Shown here piece by piece: positions 36,695-45,732 of a stretch of DNA of 64,000 nucleotides (position 1 is its first letter; every line of letters begins with the position of its first letter). The stretch is from Azospirillum picis. GTDB lineage: Bacteria; Pseudomonadota; Alphaproteobacteria; Azospirillales; Azospirillaceae. Under the pieces are notes generated by a model. The model did not search any database, had not been told where the DNA came from, and saw only the letters and a list, made by a program, of their open reading frames with translations. The position numbers and the translations under genes are program-made. The DNA is taken from contig NZ_JAGINO010000003.1 of NCBI RefSeq assembly GCF_017876115.1, forward strand, positions 310,001 through 374,000. Reading direction: 5' to 3'.

Positions 36695-37888
36695 TTACCG
36701 CACCAACTCGCGCATAGCCCCGTCCAGCCCCTCCAGCGTCAGCGGGAACATCCGTCCGTCCATCAGGCGCTGGATCAGGCGGGTGCTCTCGGTATAGTCC
36801 CAGTATTGCTGCTGCGCCGGGTTGAGCCACACCGCCTTGCCATAGACCGACAGCAGGCGCTGCATCCACACCTGCCCAGCCTCCTCGTTCCAATGCTCGA
36901 CGCTGCCGCCGGGATAGACGATCTCGTAAGGGCTCATGGCAGCGTCGCCGACAAAGACCAGCTTGTAGTCGGCGGGATAGGTGTGCAGGACGTCCCAGGT
37001 CGCGATGCGCTCGGCATGGCGGCGTGCGTTGTCGCGCCAGACCCCCTCGTAGACGCAGTTGTGGAAGTAGAAGTGCTCCAGGTGCTTGAATTCGCTGCGC
37101 GCCGCTGAGAACAGCTCCTCCACCAGCCGGATGTGGTCGTCCATCGAGCCTCCGACATCGAGGAACAGCAGCACCTTCACCGAGTTGTGCCGCTCCGGCA
37201 CCATCTTCAGGTCGAGCCAGCCGGCGTTGCTGGCGGTGGCGCGGATGGTGCCGGGCAGGTCGAGTTCGCTGGCCGCCCCGCTGCGGGCGAACCTGCGCAG
37301 ACGGCGCAGCGCCACCTTGATGTTGCGGGTGCCGATCTCCACCCGGTCGTCCAGGTTCCGGAACTCGCGGCGGTCCCACACCTTGGCGGCGCGGCGGTGG
37401 CGGCTCTCCTTCTGCCCGATGCGCACGCCCTCCGGATTGTAGCCGTAGGCGCCGAAGGGCGAGGTGCCGGCGGTGCCGATCCATTTCGATCCGCCCTGGT
37501 GGCGGCCCTTCTGCTCGGCCAGCCGCTGCGCCAGCGTCTCCATCAGCTTGTCCCAGCCGCCGAGCGACCGGATCTGCGCCTTCTCCTCCTCGGTCAGGAA
37601 GCGTTCGGCCAGCTTGCGCAGCCACTCCTCCGGCAGGTCGGTGACCGGCACCTCCTCGCCGCCCTCCTCCCCTTCGCCGGTCAGGCCCTTGAAGGTGGCG
37701 CCGAACACGCGGTCGAAGCGGTCGAGGTTGCGCTCGTCCTTAACCAAGCATGCACGACTGAGGTAATAGAAATCCTCGACGCGGAAGGACGCGGTGCCCC
37801 GCTTCATGGCCTCCATGAGCGTCAGGTACTCCGTCAGCGAGACGGGGACGCCGGCCTTGCGCAGATCGAAGAAGAAACTCGTAAACAT
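36695..37888 (-). CDS. VWA-domain CoxE-like protein
   Basis: 397 residues from the ATG at 37888. The N-terminal half (SFFFDLRKAGVPVSLTEYL, YYLSRACLVKDERNLDRFD) is typical of the CoxE-like VWA family. The C-terminal VWA domain carries a MIDAS-type metal site (FLDVGGSMDDH). Such proteins usually work with a MoxR-type AAA ATPase in metal-cofactor insertion or complex assembly, but no MoxR gene is next to it here. It is divergent from the small HD hydrolase gene, sharing a 58-base spacer. The shifted 36603-37625 frame on the same strand is a shadow. Confidence 0.88.
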   Translation of the reverse strand: MFTSFFFDLRKAGVPVSLTEYLTLMEAMKRGTASFRVEDFYYLSRACLVKDERNLDRFDRVFGATFKGLTGEGEEGGEEVPVTDLPEEWLRKLAERFLTEEEKAQIRSLGGWDKLMETLAQRLAEQKGRHQGGSKWIGTAGTSPFGAYGYNPEGVRIGQKESRHRRAAKVWDRREFRNLDDRVEIGTRNIKVALRRLRRFARSGAASELDLPGTIRATASNAGWLDLKMVPERHNSVKVLLFLDVGGSMDDHIRLVEELFSAARSEFKHLEHFYFHNCVYEGVWRDNARRHAERIATWDVLHTYPADYKLVFVGDAAMSPYEIVYPGGSVEHWNEEAGQVWMQRLLSVYGKAVWLNPAQQQYWDYTESTRLIQRLMDGRMFPLTLEGLDGAMRELVR

Positions 37889-37946
37889 GAGCGGTCCTTC
37901 GCGCGGGTTCTCGGGCGGAGAGTAGCGCCCCAGCCGAGAGAACACC

Positions 37947-38510
37947 ATGAGCCTGCCGAACGCTCCCCTCCTCGACTTCGCCCGCGCGCTGGATTTCGCC
38001 GCGCACAAGCACATCGACCAGCGCCGCAAGGGCGTGCGCGCCGAACCCTACGTCAACCACCTGTCGGAAGTGGCGCTGCTGGTGGCGGAGGCGACCGACG
38101 GCAAGGACCCGGTCGTCGTCATCGCCGCGCTGCTGCATGACACGCTGGAGGACACCGACGCCAGCTACGAGGAGATCGAGAGGCTGTTCGGGGTCGAAGT
38201 TGTCCAGGTCGTCGCCGAGACCACCGACGACAAGCGCATGTCGAAGGCCGAACGCAAGCAGCACCAAATCGACGCCGCCGCCACCGCCTCGCCGCGGGCC
38301 AAGCTGGTGAAGCTGGCGGACAAGGTGTCCAACCTGCGCTCGATGGCGCACAGCCCTCCTGCCGATTGGCCGCTGACCCGCAAGGTCGAGTATTTCGAAT
38401 GGGCGCACGCCGTCGTCGCCGGCCTGCGCGGCACCGATGCGCGGCTGGAGGCGCTGTTCGACCGCGCCTACCACGACGGCCTGGCCGAGCTGCGCGGGCA
38501 GACTGCCTGA
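37947..38510 (+). CDS. Small HD-domain hydrolase, MESH1/RelA-hydrolase-like
   Basis: 187 residues with metal ligands of the HD superfamily: H and N of YVNHLSEVA (about 37-45), HD of AALLHDTLEDT and D of LVKLADKVSNL. This arrangement equals the (p)ppGpp hydrolase domain of SpoT and the stand-alone small alarmone hydrolases. The synthetase half is absent. Hydrolysis of guanosine tetraphosphate or a related nucleotide is the likely activity, though the substrate is inferred. It is divergent from the VWA gene. Confidence 0.87.
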   Translation: MSLPNAPLLDFARALDFAAHKHIDQRRKGVRAEPYVNHLSEVALLVAEATDGKDPVVVIAALLHDTLEDTDASYEEIERLFGVEVVQVVAETTDDKRMSKAERKQHQIDAAATASPRAKLVKLADKVSNLRSMAHSPPADWPLTRKVEYFEWAHAVVAGLRGTDARLEALFDRAYHDGLAELRGQTA

Positions 38511-38621
38511 TCCGGAAATCCGGGGCCGATTGACATCGCGCAATGCGGCTCCATCACGGAAGTCTTATGGAGAAGGGACGCAGCAGTATCCAGTGCGCCG
38601 TTGCCGGCCAAGGAACACGCC

Positions 38622-40181
38622 ATGTCCCTTCCCCAAGAAGACACCACCCTCACCCATCGCCCGGCCGCGGCGCCGCGTTCCTCGACACCGGGTTCCTCGA
38701 CACCGGGTTCCTCGCCGCCCGGTTCCTCGCCGCCGGATGGGCATGCGCATGAGGAGCCGGGCCGGCACTGGTACATCGACCGGCCGAAGGTCTATGCCGC
38801 CGACGTTCGCGGCCGCTTCCGCCGGATCAAGTGGGCGGTCCTGATCGCCCTGCTGGCGATCTATTACGTCACGCCCTGGATTCGCTGGGACCGCGGGCCG
38901 GGCATTCCGGACCAGGCGGTGCTGATCGATATGGTCGGGCGCCGCGCCTATTTCTTCTGGATCGAGATCTGGCCACAGGAGGTCTATTATCTGACCGGCC
39001 TGCTGATCCTCGGCGCCTTCGGCATCTTCTTCGCGACCACCTTGTTCGGGCGCGTCTGGTGCGGGTTCGCCTGCCCGCAGACGGTGTGGACCGACCTGTT
39101 CATGTGGGTGGAGCGCAAGATCGAGGGGCCGCGCACCCAGCGCATCCGCCTGGACAAGGCCGCGCTCTCCGGGTCGAAGCTGGCGCGCAAGGCCACCAAG
39201 CATGCCGCGTGGCTCGCCATCTCGCTGCTGACCGGCGGCGCCTGGGTGTTCTACTTTAACGACGCGCCGACGCTGATGAACGACCTGCTGCACGGCAACC
39301 TGACCGGCGGCGTCGCCACCTTCATCGCGCTGTTCAGCTTCACCACCTATTTCTTCGCCGGCTGGGCGCGCGAGCAGATCTGCATCTATGTCTGCCCGTG
39401 GCGCAGCTTCCAGTCGGCGATGGTGGACGAGGACACCTTCCTCGTCACCTACGAGGACTGGCGCGGCGAAGGCCGCGGACCGCTGCGCAAGTCGCAGAGC
39501 TGGACGGACCGACAGGCCGCCGGCCTCGGCGACTGCATCGACTGCAAGCAATGCGTCCAGGTCTGCCCCACCGGCACCGACATCCGCAAGGGCCAGCAGA
39601 TCTCCTGCATCGGCTGCGGCCTGTGCGTCGACGCCTGCAACGAGGTCATGGCGCAGATCGGCCGTCCCGGCGACCTGGTCCGCTTCGACACCCAGTCCAA
39701 CCAGATCGCCAAGATCGACGGCCGGGCGGAACGGGTGAAGCTGGTCCGCCCGCGCACCGTGATCTACTCGCTGATCATGCTGGTGGTGGTCGCCGCCATG
39801 GCCATCGCCCTGGTCCTGCGCCCTTCGCTCGACGTCAGCGTGCTTCGCGACCGGGCGCCGCTGTTCGTCACCCTGTCGGACGGCTCGGTGCAGAACGCCT
39901 ACACCATCAAGGTGCTGAACAAGACCCACGTCGCCCGCAGCTACGCCGTCACCATCGACGGCCTGTCCGGCCCGCAGCTTTCGGTCGCCGGCGACGAGCA
40001 GGCCGGGCGCGGCGGCAGCCTGCTGCTGACCGCCGATCCCGACACCGTGGCGACCTACCGGGTCTTCGTGAAGGTGCCGGCGGCATCGGTGACGTCCGGC
40101 TCCACCGACATCGCGGTGGTCGCCCGGGACGCAGCGAGCGGCGAAACCGGCAGGCATGCCAGCGTCTTCATGGCGCCCTGA
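38622..40181 (+). CDS. ccoG: Cytochrome cbb3 oxidase accessory iron-sulfur protein CcoG
   Basis: 519 residues from the ATG at 38622 (AAGGAA 8 bases upstream; a TTG at 38601 is the longer option). CcoG (FixG) is a polyferredoxin proposed to reduce copper for cbb3 oxidase assembly. A proline/serine tail (about 19-40) with four TPGSS-type pentapeptides precedes membrane helices. Two 4Fe-4S motifs read CIDCKQCVQVCPTG and CIGCGLCVDACNEV. A C-terminal Ig-like domain (about 420-515) follows. The ccoNOPQ and ccoHIS genes usually linked to it are not in the window. Confidence 0.93.
   Translation: MSLPQEDTTLTHRPAAAPRSSTPGSSTPGSSPPGSSPPDGHAHEEPGRHWYIDRPKVYAADVRGRFRRIKWAVLIALLAIYYVTPWIRWDRGPGIPDQAVLIDMVGRRAYFFWIEIWPQEVYYLTGLLILGAFGIFFATTLFGRVWCGFACPQTVWTDLFMWVERKIEGPRTQRIRLDKAALSGSKLARKATKHAAWLAISLLTGGAWVFYFNDAPTLMNDLLHGNLTGGVATFIALFSFTTYFFAGWAREQICIYVCPWRSFQSAMVDEDTFLVTYEDWRGEGRGPLRKSQSWTDRQAAGLGDCIDCKQCVQVCPTGTDIRKGQQISCIGCGLCVDACNEVMAQIGRPGDLVRFDTQSNQIAKIDGRAERVKLVRPRTVIYSLIMLVVVAAMAIALVLRPSLDVSVLRDRAPLFVTLSDGSVQNAYTIKVLNKTHVARSYAVTIDGLSGPQLSVAGDEQAGRGGSLLLTADPDTVATYRVFVKVPAASVTSGSTDIAVVARDAASGETGRHASVFMAP
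38677..38736 (+). repeat. Four 15-bp tandem repeats in the ccoG N-terminus
   Basis: GTTCCTCGACACCGG at 38677-38691 and 38692-38706 is followed by two slightly changed copies (38707-38721, 38722-38736). They encode repeated S-S-T-P-G or S-S-P-P-G pentapeptides in the disordered leader. Multiples of 15 bases keep the frame, so copy number can vary without loss of the protein. Confidence 0.9.
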
Positions 40182-40189
40182 TGGCCGGC

Positions 40190-40219
40190 AAGGCCCTCTG
40201 CCCCTGGGCAGAGGGCCTT
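40190..40219. terminator. Long hairpin between convergent ccoG and glnD
   Basis: AAGGCCCTCTGCCC at 40190-40203 and GGGCAGAGGGCCTT at 40206-40219 form a perfect 14-bp stem. There is no T tract on either side, so it is a strong hairpin that may act as a weak bidirectional terminator or protect transcript ends. Confidence 0.55.
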
Positions 40220-40223
40220 CCTC

Positions 40224-43070
40224 TCACGCGCCGCCCGCCTTGACCCGCGTTCGCTTCACGGTCGCGGGCGGCGGCGCCTCGCTGGCCGGATCGTCCAGCG
40301 CGTGCAGCAGGCGTTCCCTGATCTTGGCCAGCTTGCCGTCATGCGTGACCTTCAGGCCGAAGACGTCCTTCACATAGAAGACGTCGATCGCCTTCTCGCC
40401 GAAGGTCGACACTTTGGCCGAGCTGATCTGCAGCGTCAGGTTCGACAGGGCGCGGGTCAGGTCGTACAGCAGGCCCGGCCGGTCGCGCCCGTTCACCTCG
40501 ATCACCGTGTGGGTCGTGGAGGCGTTGTTGTCAATCAGCACGCGCGGCGGCACATGGAAGACGCGGGTGCGGCTGGCCTGGCTGGTGCGGCGGGTCGCCA
40601 GCTCCTTCAGCGGCTTCAGGTGGCCGGACAGCACCTTCTCGATCATCACCGACAGCTTGGCCAGCTTGTCGCCGCTCTCGAAGGCGCCGCCGCCCGCCGC
40701 ATCCTGGACCGAGAAGACGTCGAGCGCCATGCCGTTGGTCATGGTGAAGATGCGGGCGTCGACGATGTCGGCCCCGCTGGCCGCCAGCGCCCCGGCCAGC
40801 CGCGAGAACAGGCCGCTGTGGTCGGTGGCGTAGATCGTTACCTCCGTCACCGCACGGCTGCGGTCGACGCGGGTGCTGACGGTCAGCGGGCGCTGCTCCC
40901 GCTCGGCGTCGCGGACGATGCGGGCCTGATGGGCCAGGGTCTCGGCGTCGAAGGCGAGCCAATAGGCGGGATAGCCGAGAGCGCGGTGATGCTCGAAGGC
41001 GGCGTCGTCGAAGTCCGCCAGCTCGGCGCGCAGGGCGGCCTGGGCCGACTGGATGCGGCGGTTGCGCCCCTCCACCATCATGCCGCCGGACATCAGCTCC
41101 TCGGAGCGGTTGTACAGCTCGCGCAGCAGCGTCGCCTTCCAGTTGTTCCACCGTTGCGGCCCGACGGCGCGAATGTCGGCGACCGTCAGCACAAGCAGCA
41201 GCCGCAGCCGCTCCGGCGACTGGACCAGCGCCACGAAGTCGCGGACGGTCTTGTCGTCCTCCAGGTCGCGCTTGAAGGCGGTGTGCGACATCGCCAGGTG
41301 CCAGCGCACCAGCCACGCCACCGTCTCCGTCTCCTCTGCGCTCAACCCCAGACGCGGGCACAGCTTCTCGGCGACGCGGGCGCCCAGGACTGAATGGTCG
41401 CCGCCGCGCCCCTTGGCGATGTCGTGTAGCAGCACCGCGACGTAGAGCGCGCGTTTCGAGACGACCTTGTGGATCACCTCGGTCGACAACGGCAGCTCGT
41501 CGGCATGCTCGCGCGCCGCGATCTTGTGCAGGATGCCGAGCGCGAACAACGTGTGCTCGTCGACCGTGTAGACATGGTACATGTCGTACTGCATCTGCGC
41601 CACGACCCGGCCGAAGTCGGGAATGAAGCGCGCCAGGACGCCCGCCTCGTTCATCCGGCGCAGCGTGATCTCCGGATCCTTGGGGCCGGTCAGGATGTCC
41701 AGGAACAGCCGGTTGGCCTCGGGGTCGTTGCGCAGCTTCGGCCCGATGGCCGACAGCGACCGGGTGATGGCGCGCAGCGCCGCCGGGTGGATGTCGATGT
41801 CGTTGATCTGCGCGGTGTGGAACAGCCGGATCATGTCGATCGGCTGTTCCTTGAACTGCTTGTCGCTGCGGGCGTTCAGCCGTTCGCCGTCGACGATGAA
41901 GCCGTCGACGTCCTTGCGCCGGGCGACCGAGGCCAACCGCAGCAGGTTGAACCGGGGCGGCCGCTTCGATTCCGCCTCCAGCGCCGCGCAGAAGATGCGC
42001 GTCAGGTCGCCGACGTCCTTGGCGACCAGGAAATAATGCTTCATGAAGCGTTCGACGCCCTTGGTGCCGGCATGGTCGGTGTAGCCCATGGCGGCGCCGA
42101 TGGAGGTCTGGACGTCGAAGGTCAGCCGGTCTTCCAGCCGGCCCGCCAGGTAATGCAGGTGGCAACGCGCGGTCCACAGGAAGTTCTGCGCCTTGGCGAA
42201 ACGCTGCGCCTCCTCCGGGGTCAACACCTTCTTGCCGACCAGCTCGTCGACGTTCTCGACGCGGTACAGGTACTTGGCGATCCAGAACAGCGTCTGCAGG
42301 TCGCGCAGCCCGCCCTTGCCGTCCTTCAGGTTGGGTTCCAGCACATAGCGGCTGTCGCCCATCTTCAGGTGCCGGTTGTCGCGCTCAGCCAGCTTGGCCT
42401 CGACGAACTCCGGGCCGGTGCCGGCAACGACCTCCTTGTCGTAGCGCTTTCGCAGCTCGGCGAACAGCTTGCCGGGACCCCAGAGATAGCGTGACTCCAG
42501 AATGGCGGTGCGAATGGTGACGTCGGCCTTGGACTGGCGGATGCACTCGTCGACGCTGCGCACGGCGTGGCCGACCTTCAGCCCCAGATCCCACAGGATG
42601 TAGAGCATGTATTCGACCACCTGCTCCACCCGCGGCGTCCGCTTGTAGGGCAGCAGGAACAGCAGGTCGATGTCCGAGAAGGGCGCCAGCTCGCCACGGC
42701 CGTAGCCGCCGGTGGCCGCCACGTCGAACACCTCGCCCGCCGTCGGGTTGGCGGTCGGGAAGATGTGCCGCACGGTAAAGTCGGCCAGCGTTCCGACCAG
42801 ACGGTCGGCGAGGTAGCAGTTCTCGCGGACGCATTGTTCGCCCGACCCGCCGGCGTCGAAGCGCCGGCGCACCTCCACCCGGCCGTCGGCCAGCGACCGG
42901 CGCAGGCAGGCGAGCAGCGCGGGGCGCAGTTTGTCGCCGGTGCCGTGCTCCGCCACCAGCTCCTCGAGCTCCCCCGACAGCTTGCGGCGGGAGATGATGG
43001 CACGCTTGTTCGGAATTGCGGGCGGCGGCGCCTCGGGCGGGGCCGGCGCCTTGGTGCGGGCGGACAGCAT
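40224..43070 (-). CDS. glnD: Bifunctional uridylyltransferase/uridylyl-removing enzyme (PII regulator)
   Basis: Central nitrogen sensor: adds UMP to PII proteins under nitrogen limitation and removes it when glutamine is high. 948 residues. The nucleotidyltransferase domain has GYGRGELAPFSDIDLLFLL (D133, D135) at about 120-140. A PII-UTase linker follows, then the HD hydrolase domain with LLHDIAKGRGGDH at about 548-559. Two C-terminal ACT domains (about 745-830 and 855-940) sense glutamine. All motifs are intact. In azospirilla GlnD controls nitrogen-fixation gene expression through PII. It converges on ccoG. Confidence 0.97.
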   Translation of the reverse strand: MLSARTKAPAPPEAPPPAIPNKRAIISRRKLSGELEELVAEHGTGDKLRPALLACLRRSLADGRVEVRRRFDAGGSGEQCVRENCYLADRLVGTLADFTVRHIFPTANPTAGEVFDVAATGGYGRGELAPFSDIDLLFLLPYKRTPRVEQVVEYMLYILWDLGLKVGHAVRSVDECIRQSKADVTIRTAILESRYLWGPGKLFAELRKRYDKEVVAGTGPEFVEAKLAERDNRHLKMGDSRYVLEPNLKDGKGGLRDLQTLFWIAKYLYRVENVDELVGKKVLTPEEAQRFAKAQNFLWTARCHLHYLAGRLEDRLTFDVQTSIGAAMGYTDHAGTKGVERFMKHYFLVAKDVGDLTRIFCAALEAESKRPPRFNLLRLASVARRKDVDGFIVDGERLNARSDKQFKEQPIDMIRLFHTAQINDIDIHPAALRAITRSLSAIGPKLRNDPEANRLFLDILTGPKDPEITLRRMNEAGVLARFIPDFGRVVAQMQYDMYHVYTVDEHTLFALGILHKIAAREHADELPLSTEVIHKVVSKRALYVAVLLHDIAKGRGGDHSVLGARVAEKLCPRLGLSAEETETVAWLVRWHLAMSHTAFKRDLEDDKTVRDFVALVQSPERLRLLLVLTVADIRAVGPQRWNNWKATLLRELYNRSEELMSGGMMVEGRNRRIQSAQAALRAELADFDDAAFEHHRALGYPAYWLAFDAETLAHQARIVRDAEREQRPLTVSTRVDRSRAVTEVTIYATDHSGLFSRLAGALAASGADIVDARIFTMTNGMALDVFSVQDAAGGGAFESGDKLAKLSVMIEKVLSGHLKPLKELATRRTSQASRTRVFHVPPRVLIDNNASTTHTVIEVNGRDRPGLLYDLTRALSNLTLQISSAKVSTFGEKAIDVFYVKDVFGLKVTHDGKLAKIRERLLHALDDPASEAPPPATVKRTRVKAGGA

Positions 43071-43282
43071 CGGTGGGGAAAGACCTCGGCATTCGGGCGG
43101 TCCGGGCTGGCCGCACCATTCGCACTATAGCTTTAATGCCTTCAGGTAGCACGCCCGCTCTGGAAGACCAGCCCTGCCGCCGCGATACGGCCCCGCATTG
43201 GCTGCGGGAGTGACGGCCGTCACAGCCCACCCCCCGCCCCGATGCCACAGTGGCGCGCGCATCCGAAGAGGGGAGACGGATC

Positions 43283-43630
43283 ATGACCACCCGAAACACC
43301 AGGGAAACTGCCGCGAACGAGCCGACCGCCAGGGCGCGGCGGGAGCTGGCGGCGCTGAACGACGCGCTGACGCTGGCCGAGCGCGGGCTGCGCCACCAGT
43401 CCGCTGCGGCGCTGATGGCGCGCCTGCTGCGCGTGGCCGCGATGTTCCCCAGATCGGTCGACGGCACGCTGATGTGGCAGGTCACCGACCTCGTCGGCGG
43501 ACGCGAGGTCGCCGACCATGTCAAGCTGACCCTGATCCGCATGGGCTGGGCATCGATCGTCCAGGCACAGTACCGGGCGCACGGATTGCGGCCGGTCGAA
43601 CGCCGGACGCGGGCACGGGCGGCGGCCTGA
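43283..43630 (+). CDS. Small basic protein, unknown function
   Basis: 115 residues from the ATG at 43283, with GAGGGGAGACGG upstream. It is helical and arginine/alanine-rich (ARARRELAALNDALTLAERGLRH then AALMARLLRVAAMF), with no membrane helix and no recognised family. It is divergent from glnD, 212 bases apart, so the shared spacer holds both promoters. The start site and composition support a real gene. Confidence 0.65.
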   Translation: MTTRNTRETAANEPTARARRELAALNDALTLAERGLRHQSAAALMARLLRVAAMFPRSVDGTLMWQVTDLVGGREVADHVKLTLIRMGWASIVQAQYRAHGLRPVERRTRARAAA

Positions 43631-43837
43631 GCGACCGGGAAAGGCACGGCGGGAACGGCCCGGCAACAATTGCCGGCCGGCAATGCGGGCGCGGCAATCG
43701 CCGCCGCCACCGGTTGCCGGGAATCGGCAAGGCCTTGGATTTCCAGGCTTTCCGATAGCATGAGCTTTGCATCACGGGTCACCGCGACTGCCTGCGGCAG
43801 GCCGCGCCACCGCGCAACCGGTCGGACGGACCCAACG

Positions 43838-44230
43838 ATGCAGATCAACGGCTATCAGGCCAATGGCTATGGCCTCTCCAGATTGTTCCAACTCCGCGCA
43901 ACGCGGAACGGCGCCGCACCCGACGGCGCCGCCGGCCCCGCCGGAACGGATGGGGTGAAGCCGCAACTCGACGTGAGCATGAATGCGACCGGAAAGGCCG
44001 ATCGCAAGGCGCCCAGCGCCGTCGACAGCTTCCTGGCCGAAGCGAAGAAGACGCCGGCCGAGCGCATCCGCGACGATTGGCTCGCCCGTCACAAGATGAC
44101 CGAGGACGACCTGAACTCGATGCCGCCCGAACGGCGCGAGGCGATCGAGAAGGAAATCGCCGAGGAACTGAAGCGGAAGCTGACCGGCCAGGATGCCAAG
44201 CGTGGCGCGGTGATGAACCTGACCGCCTGA
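43838..44230 (+). CDS. Small protein with charged helical C-terminus, unknown function
   Basis: 130 residues from the ATG at 43838 (GGACGGA upstream). A glycine/alanine-rich N-terminus (1-50) precedes a charged helix-rich part (AKKTPAERIRDDWLARHKMTEDD; RREAIEKEIAEELKRKL). No known family was recognised. It shows no signal peptide or membrane helix. An in-frame open region upstream to 43670 is judged non-coding. Confidence 0.65.
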   Translation: MQINGYQANGYGLSRLFQLRATRNGAAPDGAAGPAGTDGVKPQLDVSMNATGKADRKAPSAVDSFLAEAKKTPAERIRDDWLARHKMTEDDLNSMPPERREAIEKEIAEELKRKLTGQDAKRGAVMNLTA

Positions 44231-44368
44231 CCGGGATTCCGGCGGCTTGCCAGGTCGTGGGGCGAAGTGGTTTGCTGGCCGATCACCCGATCATCGGTTC
44301 CGCCCGCTTGCTTGGCAGGCCGGCGTGGACGGGCGGTTCGGGGCACCACGACCGAAGGGACAGCAGGA

Positions 44369-44845
44369 ATGAGCGGGCATCCGAATCCAGACCTCGACCT
44401 GACCATCTCCCGGATCATCAAAGCGCCGCGTGCGCTGGTGTGGCGCGCCTGGAGCGATCCAGCCAGCTTCGAACAATGGTGGATCCCGGCCCCGACCATC
44501 TGCAAGGTCATCGATCTGGACTTGCGGCCCGGCGGTTCCTTCCTGACCCATAAGAGCGAGGGCGGCGGACCATTCGAGCACCATCTCGCCGGCTGCTTCC
44601 TGGAAGTCGTGGACGGGGAGCGGATCGTCTTCACCAACCTGCTGACCGGCGGATGGCGGCCGGCCGAGCAGGGGTTCGTGACCGCGATCATTTCCTTCCG
44701 GGACCATCCGGACGGCACCGAATACGGCGCCCACCTCATGCACCGCAACGCCGCCGACCGCCGGATGCACGAGGACCTGGGCTTCTACCAGGGATGGGGG
44801 GCGGTCATCTCCCAACTCGCCGCACTGGTCGAGCGCCAGGCCTAG
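44369..44845 (+). CDS. SRPBCC/AHSA1-family protein
   Basis: 158 residues from the ATG at 44369 (AGGA upstream). It has the START-like AHSA1 signature: ISRIIKAPRALVWRAWSDPASFEQWW near the start, GGSFLTH and ERIVFTNLLTGGW in the middle and a C-terminal helix (GWGAVISQLAALVE). These proteins bind hydrophobic ligands or act as small activators, mostly uncharacterised. Its stop codon lies inside the start of a dispersed palindrome. Confidence 0.87.
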   Translation: MSGHPNPDLDLTISRIIKAPRALVWRAWSDPASFEQWWIPAPTICKVIDLDLRPGGSFLTHKSEGGGPFEHHLAGCFLEVVDGERIVFTNLLTGGWRPAEQGFVTAIISFRDHPDGTEYGAHLMHRNAADRRMHEDLGFYQGWGAVISQLAALVERQA

Positions 44846-44886
44846 AGTTTTCCCGGTGCTTGTTGAAGCACCAGGCAGACTCTAGG
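44841..44886. repeat. Dispersed palindromic element, copy 2
   Basis: CCTAGAGT at 44841-44848 and ACTCTAGG at 44879-44886 form perfect outer arms. GGTGCTT (44855-44861) and AAGCACC (44866-44872) form the inner arms around the loop GTTG. The middle segments (44849-44854 and 44873-44878) no longer match fully. The core and the CAGACTCTAG side equal copy 1 at 27117-27153. The outer arm covers the stop codon of the SRPBCC gene. Confidence 0.8.
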
Positions 44887-44899
44887 ATTTTGGTTATCC

Positions 44900-44942
44900 G
44901 TGTGATTCACGTTTCAAGCGATACCGCTTGAAACGATCACAC
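44900..44942. repeat. Long inverted repeat beside the palindrome
   Basis: CGTTTCAAGCG at 44910-44920 pairs perfectly with CGCTTGAAACG at 44925-44935 around ATAC. Outside it, GTGTGAT (44900-44906) pairs with ATCACAC (44936-44942), with three unpaired bases on the left. It lies 14 bases after the dispersed palindrome and ends 37 bases before the 3' end of the minus-strand gene at 44980. It has no T tract and is unrelated in sequence to the first palindrome. Confidence 0.75.
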
Positions 44943-44979
44943 TCTGGACGCCGCGCCCGCCCGGCGAACGGCCTGCGCA

Positions 44980-45498
44980 TCAGGCGGGCGGCACCGCCTC
45001 GCGCGTCGTCACATGGACGTTGCCGCCGCCCTCGCGTGCCAGTATGGCCGATGCCTGCCCTTCCCGCTCGGCCGTGTCGACACGCACCCACAGGATGACG
45101 CCCCCGGCTTCCAGCGCGCGGGTGAACTCGTCGGGCTTGGGATGGCTGGTCAGCTCGTCCAGATAGTCCTTGATCGCGGCGCCGCCGACGCCGGCGGCGA
45201 CCAGGGCGGCCAGCGCCGCCTCGATCGGCCCCCCGACGATGGCGATCAGGCCGGCGGTGGTCAGGGGGAAGGCATATTTCAGCTCGCCCACCAAGCCGGT
45301 CAGCGCCTCGTCCCGCGGCTTGCCGTTCTTGCCGACGGCGTCCAGCGAGGCATGGCTGGCCAGCACCGAAAGGTCGGCGCGGTCGAAGCCGGCGGCCAGC
45401 AGCGCATCGACCGCGTGATCGAAGCCGGCGCGGGTGGAGAAGAGGGCTACGACCTCCCGCACCTCGGCCGGTGCGGCGTCTCCGTGGATCTGGGTCAT
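44980..45498 (-). CDS. Stress-type protein with YflT-like start and glycine-rich membrane segment
   Basis: 172 residues from the ATG at 45498, with GGGAGACGG upstream; the same frame stays open far upstream but only as an antisense shadow of mutS. The first 45 residues (REVVALFSTRAGFDHAVDALLAAGFDRADLSVLA) resemble the general-stress YflT/DUF1269-like module. A hydrophobic, glycine/alanine-rich stretch at about 78-108 could insert into the membrane as a glycine zipper. The C-terminal part ends in a beta-rich VILWVRVDTAE and a possible second small domain. The function is not known. Confidence 0.8.
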   Translation of the reverse strand: MTQIHGDAAPAEVREVVALFSTRAGFDHAVDALLAAGFDRADLSVLASHASLDAVGKNGKPRDEALTGLVGELKYAFPLTTAGLIAIVGGPIEAALAALVAAGVGGAAIKDYLDELTSHPKPDEFTRALEAGGVILWVRVDTAEREGQASAILAREGGGNVHVTTREAVPPA

Positions 45499-45732
45499 GA
45501 TGGCCGTCTCCCTCGTTTCCTCATTGGGTTTCCCTATTGTAGCGACCGGCGGAGAGCCTCCGTCAATCGCCACGGAGACGCACCCGACGGCTGCCGCCGC
45601 TCCGCCCGATTGGTCCCGCCCCATTGTTTCGCGGCCGGCCATGCGGCCTATCCCGCCGCCGCATATCCCGTGATAGGGTGCGCGCCGTAACGCCACCTGC
45701 AACCGCCGCACGGCCATCCCTTGTCGAGCACC

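Noticed and set aside
36603..37625. 340-codon minus-strand frame overlapping the VWA gene
   Set aside because: R/G/A-rich shadow shifted relative to the VWA/CoxE-like protein, which carries the MIDAS motif.
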